Shown here: one piece after another, positions 33,920 through 44,851 of the stretch
Numbering within the stretch: position 1 is the first letter of the stretch
How the letters are laid out: each line of letters opens with the position of its first letter
DNA from: Gnomoniopsis sp. IMI 355080
Lineage: Eukaryota > Ascomycota > Sordariomycetes > Diaporthales > Gnomoniaceae
DNA length: 64,000 bases
NCBI GenBank assembly: GCA_027946555.1
Contig: JAPEVC010000053.1
Coordinates: forward strand, 62,001-126,000
Direction of reading: 5' to 3'
Program-made: the position numbers and the translations under genes
The notes under the pieces: model-generated
What the model was told of the DNA's origin: nothing
What the model saw: the letters and a program-made list of their open reading frames with translations, nothing else
Database searches by the model: none

Positions 33920-35779
33920 ATGCCAGGTCCAGAACAGGAGCACCAAGGCGGTCTCGCCAATGCCCGACTCTCGCGACCGAACCTCACGCTTGATACGCAG
34001 CGTCCTCTTCGTCCCCTTGCCAACGATCTTTGCGCGCAAAGCGCGCCCGTTGGCACTCGTCAAGAGAAGGGGATCACGCCTATGTATCAAGCCGGGGACC
34101 GACACTGCGCGAAGCTTGCCGAAATGATGGACTCGCCGACCTGGCGCAGCCAAGACCCAGTTCCATACGTGGGGTCCCACGACGTTCAGCACCCACTGCC
34201 ACCCAATGAGCAGGGCGCCCAAGCCACTGGCTATCACAAGAAATATGTGGCCCATTTTGTCAAAACCACTGATCTTCTGGCACAGGACTTACACAATGGT
34301 CGCTCTACTGAAGAAGTACTCCACCTAGGCCGTTGCGGAGATGACATCGAGATTCTCGGCATCCAACCCTTCATAGACACACCAGAGACTTCTGACAATA
34401 CCTTCATCATATCGGCTACTATCTCTCAGAATGCTCGGCGTCCATACGAAGCCTTCCGATACAATGATTCAAGTGACCACGAGAACAGTCCTCACAGCCC
34501 CCTACCATCTGCCACTGCTCCTGGAGAGAGTCGGACAGTGTGGCTGGACATGGGTGAGAAGCTCGAGGACAACGCCCAGAAGGCCATGGAGCAAGATGAG
34601 GCGATCCAGTCTATCAACAATAACCTACGGTCTCCCAAACGCCGGCGCCAGGCAACTTCTGATGAGCAACAGCGCTTCAGAGGTCTGCTCGACCGTCTTC
34701 ATCAACGTCATCAGAGAGCAAAGTCCAAAGAAGACCAGACTGCCTCATTGATCGATCCAGCCATCATTTCTTTCGTTCCCAAGAAGGCTGACCCAAGCAC
34801 TCCTACCAAACGAAGCACTCGCAGTCGCTCCGATTCAGGTTATGCTTCGCCAACGATCTTTTCCAGACCTAGCACTCGCACGCAGTCACGAACGGGGCGT
34901 GACAAGTCCGACAGCGTTGAACCAGACACCGTTCGAATTGATCATCAGAAAGCCGGATCACATGATTCTGGATTCGATGAGAGTCCCTCCAAGAACTCGG
35001 TCCTCAACCCAACAGCCAAAGCGTTCTCGGTACCTAGCGTCAGCAACACATCTTCTGTCAAAAAGGGTCTGTCGATTCGCCCACCACTTGCGAAGAGAGT
35101 CTTTGTGCCATCTCAGCAAGTATATGACAGGCTAGGGGCGCTTCCAGTCCCGCAAGCCTGTCCCACTATGCAGTCATCTCAAGGACCCTGGTATCCTCCT
35201 CAACCCAACATCAACAACCCACCGATGGCCTTTGCATCTGTGCAGCAGGGAGCCATTCCAGGGATGTTGCCCCCATGGACCAACATCACAGGACCAGGCA
35301 TGTCATCTGCGGCTACTATGAGCCCTGTAGGTCTGCCTCCATTCTCAGGCCCTGTCCCAGGCCTCGGCCAGGCTCCTGGATTTGGTCTGGCCGGTCTCAC
35401 TGCTTCGCCTGGTCTCGGAGCTGCCAACTTGTCCAGCCCATTCCATCAGCAGCTATCCAGCCTGGGATTATGCTGCAACGTAGCTCATCAAGCAATGAGC
35501 ACCTTCAGTCCCCCTGCTTTCAATGGCGTTATGCCGCCAGCTTTGGCACCTCAGATCCCAGGGCCTTCAGCGCCTTTGACTGGCCTGACACCTTCAGCAG
35601 CTCCGTTTATACCAAAGAACGTGCCCAAGCCCAAGGTTCCCAATACTACAGGTCAGCAGACTTGGGAGTTGATGCATGAGCTTCGTCGGATGAATGAACC
35701 TGGTTATGCTCAGAGATGCAAGGAGAAGCAGAAGAAGCGTTATATCAAGCAGCTCGAGAAGACTAGTGGCCAGCACTAG
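33920..35779 (+). CDS. Hypothetical protein, Ser/Pro-rich; stop followed by open frame
   Basis: Single-exon frame of 619 residues from the ATG at 33920 (AGCAAGATGCC); upstream only a TTG is in frame. I do not recognise the family. Residues about 235-275 carry a basic stretch (SPKRRRQATSDEQQRFRGLL) with possible helical character; 300-360 is Ser/Thr/Arg-rich with SDSGYASP and HDSGFDESPS motifs that look phosphorylatable (SDSGYA, DSGFDES resemble phosphodegrons); 430-570 is Pro/Gly/Met-rich low complexity; 582-614 is a charged helix with WELMHELRRMNEPGYAQRCK. It is probably a disordered regulatory protein, perhaps nuclear. The TAG at 35777 is followed by 53 further sense codons in the same frame before TAA at 35939-35941, Lys/Asp/Glu-rich like the preceding helix, so the true C-terminus may be longer. 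Confidence 0.75.
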   Translation: MPGPEQEHQGGLANARLSRPNLTLDTQRPLRPLANDLCAQSAPVGTRQEKGITPMYQAGDRHCAKLAEMMDSPTWRSQDPVPYVGSHDVQHPLPPNEQGAQATGYHKKYVAHFVKTTDLLAQDLHNGRSTEEVLHLGRCGDDIEILGIQPFIDTPETSDNTFIISATISQNARRPYEAFRYNDSSDHENSPHSPLPSATAPGESRTVWLDMGEKLEDNAQKAMEQDEAIQSINNNLRSPKRRRQATSDEQQRFRGLLDRLHQRHQRAKSKEDQTASLIDPAIISFVPKKADPSTPTKRSTRSRSDSGYASPTIFSRPSTRTQSRTGRDKSDSVEPDTVRIDHQKAGSHDSGFDESPSKNSVLNPTAKAFSVPSVSNTSSVKKGLSIRPPLAKRVFVPSQQVYDRLGALPVPQACPTMQSSQGPWYPPQPNINNPPMAFASVQQGAIPGMLPPWTNITGPGMSSAATMSPVGLPPFSGPVPGLGQAPGFGLAGLTASPGLGAANLSSPFHQQLSSLGLCCNVAHQAMSTFSPPAFNGVMPPALAPQIPGPSAPLTGLTPSAAPFIPKNVPKPKVPNTTGQQTWELMHELRRMNEPGYAQRCKEKQKKRYIKQLEKTSGQH

Positions 35780-35941
35780 GAGAGGAGCAAGTCTACAAGT
35801 GATGCATATGACGACCACACGAAAGGGGAGTCCAAGACTATAAAAGAGGTCAAGGCCAAAGACACGTCCGCTGCTGTTGGCGACAATATCGGCAAGACGA
35901 TGGAGCCGCCTGGGATGTTGATCATCAAGGGGGAGGCTTAA
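35780..35941 (+). other. In-frame open extension beyond the TAG stop
   Basis: Fifty-three sense codons and a TAA directly after the TAG of the upstream hypothetical gene, in its frame. Composition (Lys, Glu, Asp, Thr, Ser) resembles a protein tail. It may be read-through product, the remains of a longer C-terminus cut by a nonsense change, or chance; an open run of this length has roughly an 8 percent chance in random sequence (61/64 to the power 53). Confidence 0.3.
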
Positions 35942-36824
35942 AGCCAGAAGGCTGGTTTTGCGACGTTTTTTTAGTATGCCCAACTTGATGCGGATACGAA
36001 GCGGGGTGTGCTTGCCACATCTTTACGGGTTAAAGTGGAGGACGGTTCTCATGAGACCAGTTATGGAGTAGGTTTACTATTCTTTACGACTTTTCGCGTT
36101 ATGATTTTCCCACGAGCACCGGACCAAAGTTGAACTACGGGCCACGAAGGCGATTCTGGAACACGCCAGCAAGGAATAGCAGTGGACGAATACTTTACCC
36201 TAGTTTTCGTGGAACGAGAAAAAGGGATCTTCTAGTCTTAGGGTCTCATAGCAGCAATGAATGGTCTTTACTCTGTATATGCCATCTTAAATACACGAGT
36301 AAGCAGTAAAGTCAAGCATGACAGAGAAAGTTTCTTTCAGAAAGATACTTTAGCCCGGTTAAGTATATTGTAGATGGTTGAAGGCTTCGTTACACGCAAC
36401 GATCTTCTGATTGACAAGTACAGAGAGCTGCTTACCAGAGGAGTCAAGACTATCAGCGCGGATTCAATCTTTTCGTGTCTGTCGTCTATTTCGATCTGAC
36501 TTGATGTGAGAAGGGACTCAGGTTGATGGTGGGTCGACTCTGAAGAGGGTTGAGCAGCCAGGCATGCAGCGTGTAAGCTGCTTCTTCTGGCTAGCGTCTT
36601 GAGGAGGCGAGCTTACATGCCATACCCTGATCCCTGCAAATATGACGCCCCGCTTAACGCGTCTCTGAACAATTGATCATGTTAGAGACGCGTTTTCTAA
36701 TTGATTTCCTGATAATGTAGAATGCCACCAGCTCAATTCCTCAACACTACTGTCGAAACGAAATTCCAATCGCTTGTATCGATCATCCTACCACAGCCCC
36801 GAAAGAGTCTCACCATCCCACAAC
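35942..36824. other. Intergenic, 3' flank and dpb2 promoter
   Basis: 883 bp without supported coding sequence. GACGCG and ACGCGT elements occur near 36657-36664 and 36688-36693; ACGCGT is the MluI cell-cycle box that controls S-phase genes in yeasts, in keeping with the DNA polymerase subunit gene that follows. Confidence 0.45.
36657..36693. promoter_or_regulatory. Two MluI-box-like (ACGCGT) elements upstream of dpb2
   Basis: AACGCGTC at about 36657-36664 and GACGCGTT at about 36686-36693, roughly 130-170 bp upstream of the dpb2 ATG. In yeasts the ACGCGT box is bound by the MBF complex (Mbp1/Swi6 or Cdc10/Res) and drives G1/S transcription of replication genes. The pair is inversely oriented. 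Function here is inferred from the gene it precedes. Confidence 0.5.
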
Positions 36825-39307
36825 ATGACAGCTATAAATCTCAGTCCTAGCAAACGGCGCAAGCATAAGGACATCGCCGGCGCCATGTTCACAGGCCGCG
36901 GCATCGTTCCAATTCCAGCTGACGCTCCGTCATCCTCACCAGCCTTTGGCACGCCTGTCCACCCATTGCGACCCTTCAACGTCACAACAAGCAAGCAGGC
37001 ACCGATATTACCAATACTTCTTCCGCCGGCGACCCTCCGACCCCTCGCATTCCGCACCTTCACCAAGAAGCACTCCCTCACACTTACCTCGACCGCACTG
37101 CAAGAGCTCGCTACTTTCATTGGGCGTCATTGCGGCTCTGGATGGCGCGAGGAAGGTCTGGCAGAGAAAGTGCTGGAGGAGGTGGCGCGTGGGTGGAAAG
37201 GTCGCAATGGCGGTGTCATTGTCGATGGCGCCAGTCCGGAGCTGAAGGAGATATTAAAAGCGCTGGAAGGGAACATGAGCGGTGGGCGAGTCAACACTGG
37301 TGCAAGAGGACTCAGCCGGCAGAATAGTCTTTTGATGGAGGCTCAGCAGAAGGATGATGATTTTTACAACGCCAGGCTAGGGTTAAGACCGACTGCTGCC
37401 CTGGCACGCGAGGAGAGCAATACGAGTTTTGGGATTTCGGCCCTGGAGGTGGACGAGAGCGAAGACGAGAGTGTGAGGGATCCTAGGAGGTGGGTGAAGG
37501 TGATCAATGCCTTTGACCAACCACGCTTTGTATACAATGTTGGGAAGAAGCACTTTGAAAGGTTAGCATTGATTATCTACGAGGGCCTTGCTGAAGCCTG
37601 CTAACGACTCGCCCGGACAGAGAAACCCAGAAACCATCCCTTATGCCCCCGGCCTCTCACAAGACTACTGTCTTTCGCAACCGCTTCAACGTCATCCATC
37701 AACGCCTCCTTCGCAACGAGTCCTTCCAAACCTCAGCCGTCGTGTCCGCTCGCTCATCCTCGACGAAACGCCACGACGCTGGCCACCAATTCCACAAGAT
37801 CACTCCCCTCGCGAATTTGTTAGGTCGCCATGGCAGCCATCACATGCTCCTTGGCATGTTGACAGTCTTGCCTACCGGAAATCTGGCGATCAGCGACCTC
37901 ACAGGCTCCATCAGACTTGACCTAACACAAGCCCAATCTATACCAGAGGACTCAGCCTGGTTCGCACCTGGCATGATTGTTTTGGTTGATGGCGTATACG
38001 AGGAAGATGATGATGGTGCAGCCGGTAGCAAGGTCGGACTCAGTGGAGGCTCTGGTGTAGGTGGTGTGATTGGGGGTCGCTTTCAGGGATTTTTCATTGG
38101 ACAACCACCCTGTGAGAAGCGTAGAGTGACGCTGGGAGTCAGCGGCCCCGACAGCGACACCATTGGGGGGGGATTTGGCTGGATCGATTTTCTAGGCGTT
38201 GGCAGCGAGCGAGCCATGGGATCGAAGATGCGGGGGGTTGAGCAGAGGCTCCTTCGCAGACCATTGACAGCGGATGACCCGGATCGAGGTAGAGGCCGGA
38301 TCGTCATCCTAGGTGAGGTGAACCTCGACCAGCCACGGGCGTTACAGGCTGTCAAAAAAATACTCTCTGGCTACGCGAATGAGCCTGAGGGAGCAACACC
38401 GCTCTGCTTCGTCTTCACGGGTAATTTCACACAACATGCAGTCATAGCGCGCGGCGGCAGTGGCGGAAGCGTGGAATACAAGGAGTACTTCGACTCCTTA
38501 GCAGCGGTACTCGCTGAATTTCCCATGCTCCTAACTTCTGCAACGTTTGTGTTTGTTCCAGGCGACAACGACGGTTGGGCTTCAGCTTTCTCTGCTGGCG
38601 CAGCTACCCCTCTGCCCAGGAAATCGGTACCCGATCTATTTACGAGCAGAGTGAGGAAGGCATTCGCCAGTGCGAACAATGAAGTTGGCAAGAAGGACGA
38701 GGGGAGTGGAGGAGAAGCGGTGTTCACGTCCAATCCGGCCAGGCTGACTTTATTTGGACCATGTCACGAAATTGTATTCTTCAGGGACAACATCACAGCT
38801 CGGCTCAGACGATCCGCTGTTCGGCTGAAGAGACCACGCAACCCAGATACGGACCAAACAGCCGAGAATGGCGACGGTACTCCCGAAGGCGTGGACGTTC
38901 CTATGTCCGGTGCCACTGGAGCATCCGAGAACGAAGACGTCGACAACGACGCGATGGACATCGACCCCTCGATCCCACGGAAGACGAAAAGCTGCGAGCC
39001 CGAAGTCCCATACGACGTTCTTGCCGCACGTAAGCTCGTCAAGACTATATTGGATCAAGGCTATCTCGCGCCGTTCCGCCACTCCATCCGTCCTGTGCAC
39101 TGGGACTATGCAAGCCCGATGCACCTTTACCCGCTGCCGACGGCCATGGTCTTGGTGGATACAACGGCACCGGCATTCTGCATCACGTATGAGGGATGCC
39201 ACGTTATGAACCCTGGCGCGTTGCTGGTCACGGGCCGGAGAGGCATGGCGAGGTGGGTTGAGTATGAAGTGGGACGCACGGGGCAGGTGAGAGAGGTTTT
39301 ATTCTAG
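36825..39307 (+). CDS. dpb2: DNA polymerase epsilon subunit B (Dpb2)
   Basis: Second-largest subunit of the leading-strand replicative polymerase, an essential non-catalytic protein that links the polymerase to the CMG helicase. Two exons (36825-37561 and 37621-39307; intron 59 nt, GTTAGC donor, GCTAAC branch point, CAG acceptor), 807 residues. The N-terminal region has the small helical domain (LTSTALQELATFIGRHCGSG, LAEKVLEEVAR). The OB-like part begins TPLANLLGRHGSHHMLLGML and the inactive calcineurin-like phosphoesterase part includes RIVILGEVNLDQPRALQAVK, LCFVFTGNFTQHAV, FVFVPGDNDGWAS, NPARLTLFGPCHEIVFFRD and the C-terminal PYDVLAARKLVKTILDQGYL, RPVHWDYASPMHLYPLPTAM. The insert at about residues 665-720 is acidic and low complexity. 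The ATG at 36825 is the first in frame. Confidence 0.95.
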
Positions 39308-39418
39308 CTAATTGGATGATGATACGAGTTTGCATTTCACTGGGGGTAAGAAGACAGGTGACGGGGAGTAGACTTGACGGGTGATATGAATTTGCTACTC
39401 CCCGCCAGCATGTCTCTG

Positions 39419-39429
39419 CCCCCCCCCCC
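39419..39429 (+). repeat. Poly-C tract (11 C)
   Basis: Homopolymer about 110 bp downstream of the dpb2 stop codon. Confidence 0.8.
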
Positions 39430-39894
39430 GGGGACCTGATGTCTCTGGCGTCACGGGAGTATAGTGAACAAGGAAGCATAGCATAGCAGCAAGTATTCAA
39501 TTTGTAAAATCCTGGTAATGGTCATGGGACACTTTGCAATCGTACATTTCGTGGTTCTGGGTGAGAGGTAAGCCGCGCAGAAAAATCAGCGGAGCATGCG
39601 CATTCAGGAAGATGCACGTCAGCAACCTTAATTCGGGCTCAGGGATGCAAGTTGTCGTGCACACCTTGAGGGCCGACAAAAAGGCCTTCTCTGCATCGTG
39701 CATTGTGTAATTGATTCAAGGTTGTAGCCGAGACTCAGTCCTCAGCGTACTATCTATCGCCCACGAGACAAGACAAACCTTGTGTTTAGGACACAATAAA
39801 GTGAACTATTTTCCGTGGCCTGTCTCGGATGGAAATCTGAAGGAAAAGGTATAGGAAACGTGTATTTAAGTTAGTCGGTCCTTTTGACGATCAG

Positions 39895-40503
39895 ATGTTC
39901 CATACATGGGAACTCTCACTGACGTCGTTTCCTTATGCTGGTATACACAAGACCATAAATGGGGATCGCTTTATGTGGCCAAACTGTACCTTGCTCGACT
40001 CGGCGCTGCAACCATTGGAGCACAGTCAGAATGTTGTAAGACCACTTAAGCTCCCTGGGCACCCTGACCCTGGCGGAGTAACGCGCCTAGACCTTTCATG
40101 TCAGACGCCATGTGATGAGTTGGGCATGCTCGAACTCTTCGCCTTCCCGGTTTTTGGATACGCCCAGCGTGCCACAACTTTGGCCGAGTTCGCAGCGTCT
40201 ATTGTTGCCTCGCAGTCTCTGCCGGCTGTATCACTTAGCGTTGTGGCTGGCTCTCGAGGAGGGCCACACATGCAGCCCGTGAAAAATCGACATCATGGCA
40301 AGATTTGGTCTTCACGCCCGGAGCGACGATATGGTTGTCGGGCGGATGGCTGCAGATGGGAAACTGCGTCTCTTTGTTATTACCTGAGGCATGATGATGC
40401 TGAGGTGGAGGGCATCCGTATTCGCGACGATGGAAGATTTCCTCTTGTAAGGAATTATGACCTGGCTAGCCAAGGCAGGTCGGTCGAAAATAAATGGATG
40501 TGA
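39895..40503 (+). CDS. Possible orphan protein of 202 residues
   Basis: Uninterrupted frame from an ATG to TGA, with a TATTTAAG sequence about 30 bp upstream that could serve as a TATA element. No signal peptide, transmembrane helix or known domain is visible; residues about 124-150 are basic and contain two Cys/Arg-rich segments (RRYGCRADGCRWETA). Length is beyond what most chance frames reach here, but there is no support from conservation or splicing. It may be a lineage-specific gene or chance. Confidence 0.2.
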   Translation: MFHTWELSLTSFPYAGIHKTINGDRFMWPNCTLLDSALQPLEHSQNVVRPLKLPGHPDPGGVTRLDLSCQTPCDELGMLELFAFPVFGYAQRATTLAEFAASIVASQSLPAVSLSVVAGSRGGPHMQPVKNRHHGKIWSSRPERRYGCRADGCRWETASLCYYLRHDDAEVEGIRIRDDGRFPLVRNYDLASQGRSVENKWM

Positions 40504-42962
40504 TTAGCCAGCTTGCATGAACGCGACATCCCGTGGACTTGCTTCCGGCCACCGGGTTTCGTTCGGACCCGAGGCTGAAGGTTTCCGGGGAACATTGCAC
40601 CCCGACTTGCCATTTGATCAACGACTACTCGAATTCTGAGAAGACTCTTTGATGTATTTCCGGTCGAGGAATGCTGAGTTGTCCTGCCCGTGTGTCCTGC
40701 CCGCTCTAGACAAGTGAAGTCGACGGGTCTGACACAGTACATTGGACTGTTCAAGAGAATGATGCTGACATTAATGGCAACCTCTAATGCGCAGCACGCT
40801 TACAAATCTTGGTCTGGCCCGAGCTAAGATATTGGTGCCAGATGATTAGAGGCACAGTGCAGATCACATACTCTACATTGAAGGCCCTGGCGGCCTGGAG
40901 AGCGCTGCTCGAACCACGCTTTATTATAGTACCTGGCTTGAAACTCAGTGCGAGGCGTCCAATTTACCTCCCGATGATGTACACTGTCTTACATTTAACC
41001 TGGGCCGGCCAGTCTTCGAGGCGATGTTCGTCACCAGTGCGGCTGTGAAAAACAATAACAACCACAACAACTACCACTACCACACTTGATGTAAGCAAGA
41101 TTGTATGATTAGTAGTATGCTTCGGGTATAGCAAGAAGATCAGCCAGCTCCCTGCAGCTCAGCTTTTAGTACGAAGTATGTTTACTATAGAGTATAGTAG
41201 TAGCGCGGCCGTAGCGGTTTAGATGTGGCTGAAAAGAAAGATGGAGGGTGAATGCTACCTTTGTGGCTGTGGTTTTGCGGGTCGAGCTGGATTATGATCG
41301 GCATATTGCTGCAGGCTTCCCCTGTTTTCCTTCGAGCCTCTTTCAACATCACTCCATCGGATCGTCCTGCAGCTCAGCTTACTCTTCTTCTCACACCTCG
41401 GTTGCTCGTTAGTAGAGCTGACTCAAAGAGTGGAAATAAGATATGCCTGGAATTCTTATCGCATGCCGATATCCTATGGCCTCCCAGCTCCCTGCCGTTC
41501 CACCGTCTTACGGAACTACGCCTAGCTGATTATCGTACGCCGTACTACAGAAAACACGCCGGCTTGCATTAGATCTCTTGTACTAGAGACCGTTCTAATG
41601 GAAATACCCATCTCTCTGCAGCAACTCCAAATTAATGCTCATGGTCTTGCCAGGTTGCCAGAATAAGCGGACGCACCTCAGATGCTTCTGCAGTCCTGCC
41701 ACGTCCAAGCGCATCGGAAATAGGTATGATCCGCAGCTGACAGCTTCAACGACTCGCATGATGGGCGCCAAGTGCATACTGGACCGTTAAGCTGGCTTCG
41801 AAGTATCAACGTTGGCACGCTTGGTGAAGCGGAAAGGGACATCTCTCTCCCGACTAGCTTCATGTTCAGACGTCCGACTGGGCCGGCCAAGCCCCTTCTG
41901 TGGTGATTTATAGATGAAGTAGACCATTTGATATTAGATGCGGCTGGGTGATATTGGTTGCTTTTCGTCCCCCTCCACCCTCTCCTTTTCTAAATACGAA
42001 ATGGTCGGCTCATCTGAGCGCCATCGTCTTTTTGCAACCTTAACAATGACAAGCCACCGGGAAGGCCTCGAAAAGGTCGTAAACGTGGTGCCCCTGCTAT
42101 TCTACCACACCCAAGCGATTTGCATCTCACTGGTCTGCTACGGCGGTGGCCCGAATGCTACCTCACTCGGAGCACCGTGTCGTGGTTGAAGCTAACTCCT
42201 GGAGACTCCCTTCTGACTGCTTTCTCCTCGGCAGATCAAGAATCAAACGAGTTTGCTGATAGGTGCTGAACAAGGATTTGCGCTATGGTGGAGGGGGGGT
42301 CGGACCCGGCTCAGTCGGCCATCACAGTCCCGGTACTCAAGGCTTGCTTCGGCGCGGCTATTCCACGCTTGTCACGGGCCTTGTCTCTCACCTTACTTCT
42401 TTGGAGCATATGGACTGCGAGATCGTCCAGGGCCTGACATGGGATGTGTCCATGACCGGCTGACTTTCTGTGTGAGGCTCGCCGTACCGTTCGAGACATT
42501 GACATGCTCTGAACCCCGACCGGCACTCTCTCCCCGACGCCGCCACCATCCCAGATGTCTCGAGCATCCTTACCCGAAGGTTGGTTTGGTTGCTGGCTAT
42601 TCTGCCATATCAGCTTTTCCGATGCAACCCTACCCAATTGTTGGCCCCGTTCGGATGGAACTCACCCTTGCTTGATAGAGAGAGAGGCTTTGTGGCCGTC
42701 TAATTGTGGGGCTGTTCGTTATGGATGTCAGACAAGGGAACTGCCCATGCATTGTGTAGCTGGACACGATGCTCTGCATGTTTAAAATGCTGGCCACCGC
42801 TTGTTTTGAAAGCGTTGAAGAATGGTTCCCAGGTCAAATTATTCTCAGGCATTTACTCTTTTCCGTTATTTGGCCGTCAAATTCGGCATTTTGCGCAATT
42901 GTAGTCCGAAATTCTTGCAACATTCATACAACGATCATTTTTTCTTGTTCATAATCTTCATA

Positions 42963-44851
42963 ATGCACATTACCTGCCTCGTTCCGCTGTTGGTCTTGAC
43001 TGGGAGGACTTTGGCCGCCATAGTGACCTATGACTGGAGCATCGACTGGGTAACAGCTGCACCCGATGGTTTCTCCAGGCCGGTCATAGGGATCAACGGG
43101 GTGTGGCCTTGTCCTATGATCGAGACTAACGTCGGCGACACCGTTGTTGTCAATCTTAAAAATAATCTGGGAAATGAAACTACAGGATTGCACTTCCACG
43201 GCATCAGGCAGTACGGTTCTCCTGAGATGGATGGCCCGGTTGCCGCAACGCAATGCTCTGTGCCTCCGGGCTCCTCATTCACATACCAATTCGATGTATG
43301 TGCCGAAAATTTTAATCTGCGATCTACAGCTTGGAAATATGACTGATCCACGCCTCAACAGACCGATCTCCCTGGCACATTTTGGTATCACTCACATGAA
43401 ATGGGCCAGTATCCTGACGGGCTTCGAGGACCACTCATAGTCCATGATCCGGAAGACCCCTACAAGAGCGAGGTCGACGAGGAAATCATCTTGACGGTAT
43501 CAGACTGGTACGTGCTCTATATCCAACGAGGCAACACATCCATCATGACTAAAATATTCGAGCACAGGTATCACAATCAGTCCATCCCTCTAGTACAGAA
43601 CATGCTTCAACCCAGCAATACGCTGTTCATACCTCCATTCCCTGATAGCCTTATCGTGAATGAAGGAGGTAACAGCATCATCACAGTTGAGAAGGGCAAG
43701 ACGTACCGCATCAGGGTTATCAGCTTTTCTGCCCTTGGTTCAGCCATGGTCAACTTCAAAGACCACACTATGAAGATCATCATGCAGGATGCATCTTATA
43801 TCACACCAGCATCTGCCGACGTGATTCGCGTGGCTCCTGCCCAGAGATACGATTTCCTTGTCACAATGGCTCGTAATGACAGCGGAAATTATCCGTTCCT
43901 TGTTGCTTTGGATATTAATGCAGACTACACAAATCCAAGCGCAACACCACAGCCTATTACCTGGAATTACAACATTACTGGATACCTTGTCACAGATCCC
44001 TCCGCTTCTACCACATCTACAGATCTCGTCAACGTCTTTGATGTTGTTGACGATTCCGCTTTCACCAACCTCGATGGCGAAGGCCCTCTTGGCCCTGTGA
44101 CCCAAAACATTAAACTTGACTTCAACTTCTGCTTTGACAACAACAGTATTCCCAGAGCCTGCTTCAACGGGAAGCCGTATGTTGACCAAGACGTACCGAC
44201 ATTATACTCCGTCGCCACTACAGGCGACTACAACACTGACCCTACAGTCTACGGCCAGGTCAATCCCCAGATCGTCGAGAAGGGTGCCATCGTCGAGCTC
44301 GTCGTCAACAACCTCGACGTCGCCCTGCACCCTTTCCACCTCCACGGGCACCAATTCCAAGTCATCGAACGACCCGCCAGCGGCGCTGGCACATGGCCCG
44401 GAACCACAAGTCCCTCTGCCAACCCTGCATTCAAGGATACAGTCACGGTCAACGGTGCCTCCTACGCCGTGATCCGCTTCCAGGCTGACAATCCTGGCGT
44501 CTGGCTATTCCATTGCCACATCGAGTGGCACGTGGAAATGGGGTTGACGGCGACCATCATTGAGGCTCCGGAAGAACTCCGCGGCTTGACTATCCCACAA
44601 GATCATATCGACGTTTGCAAGATCCAGGGTTCACCCTACGAGGGCAATGCCGCTGGCAACACGAAAGACTATACCAACACGGCTGGTATGAATTTTGTGA
44701 ATCCGCCTATATACACTGGGTAAGTCTCGTGTTTTTCTATGATTGATGGAGAATATGCACCTTTGACTAATTATACGATAGAGCACTGTGGGAGCCCACC
44801 GCAACGCCAACACCCAAGCTTCGCGCACGAGTTGTTCGAAAAAGATGGTAA
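42963..44851 (+). CDS. Secreted Fet3-type multicopper oxidase
   Basis: Blue multicopper oxidase that couples one-electron oxidation of a substrate (Fe2+ or a phenol) to four-electron reduction of O2. Three exons (42963-43295, 43362-44719, 44782-44851), 586 residues. Residues 1-19 form a signal peptide. The four copper-ligand motifs are complete: HFHG (77-80), WYHSH (119-123), HPFHLHGH (434-441) and HCHIEWH (495-501), with Leu as the type 1 axial residue. The HCHIEWH block and the GNAAGNTKDYTNTAG tail match the Fet3 ferroxidase branch rather than classical laccases. Unlike Fet3 it has no transmembrane anchor and ends in a basic tail (RARVVRKRW), so it should be extracellular. Many Asn-x-Ser/Thr sites suit glycosylation. 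Fet3-like enzymes of this kind occur in fungal melanin loci (A. fumigatus abr1), and a melanin-type PKS lies 4.2 kb downstream, so a role in pigment polymerisation is likely but not proven. Confidence 0.92.

Larger units (their letters stand above)
39308..42962. other. Gene-poor spacer with one weak orphan frame
   Basis: About 3.65 kb. It contains a C11 tract (39419-39429), an AAC/ACC-rich simple stretch near 41048-41083, a repeated GCAGCTCAGCTT unit (about 41154-41165 and 41369-41380) and an open frame of 202 codons at 39895-40503 that is listed separately with low confidence. The last 900 bp should hold the promoter of the multicopper oxidase gene. Confidence 0.4.

Noticed and set aside
41145..41382. 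Repeated GCAGCTCAGCTT unit as a transposon remnant
   Set aside because: The shared part is only about 12-17 bases and no terminal repeats or coding remains were found around it.
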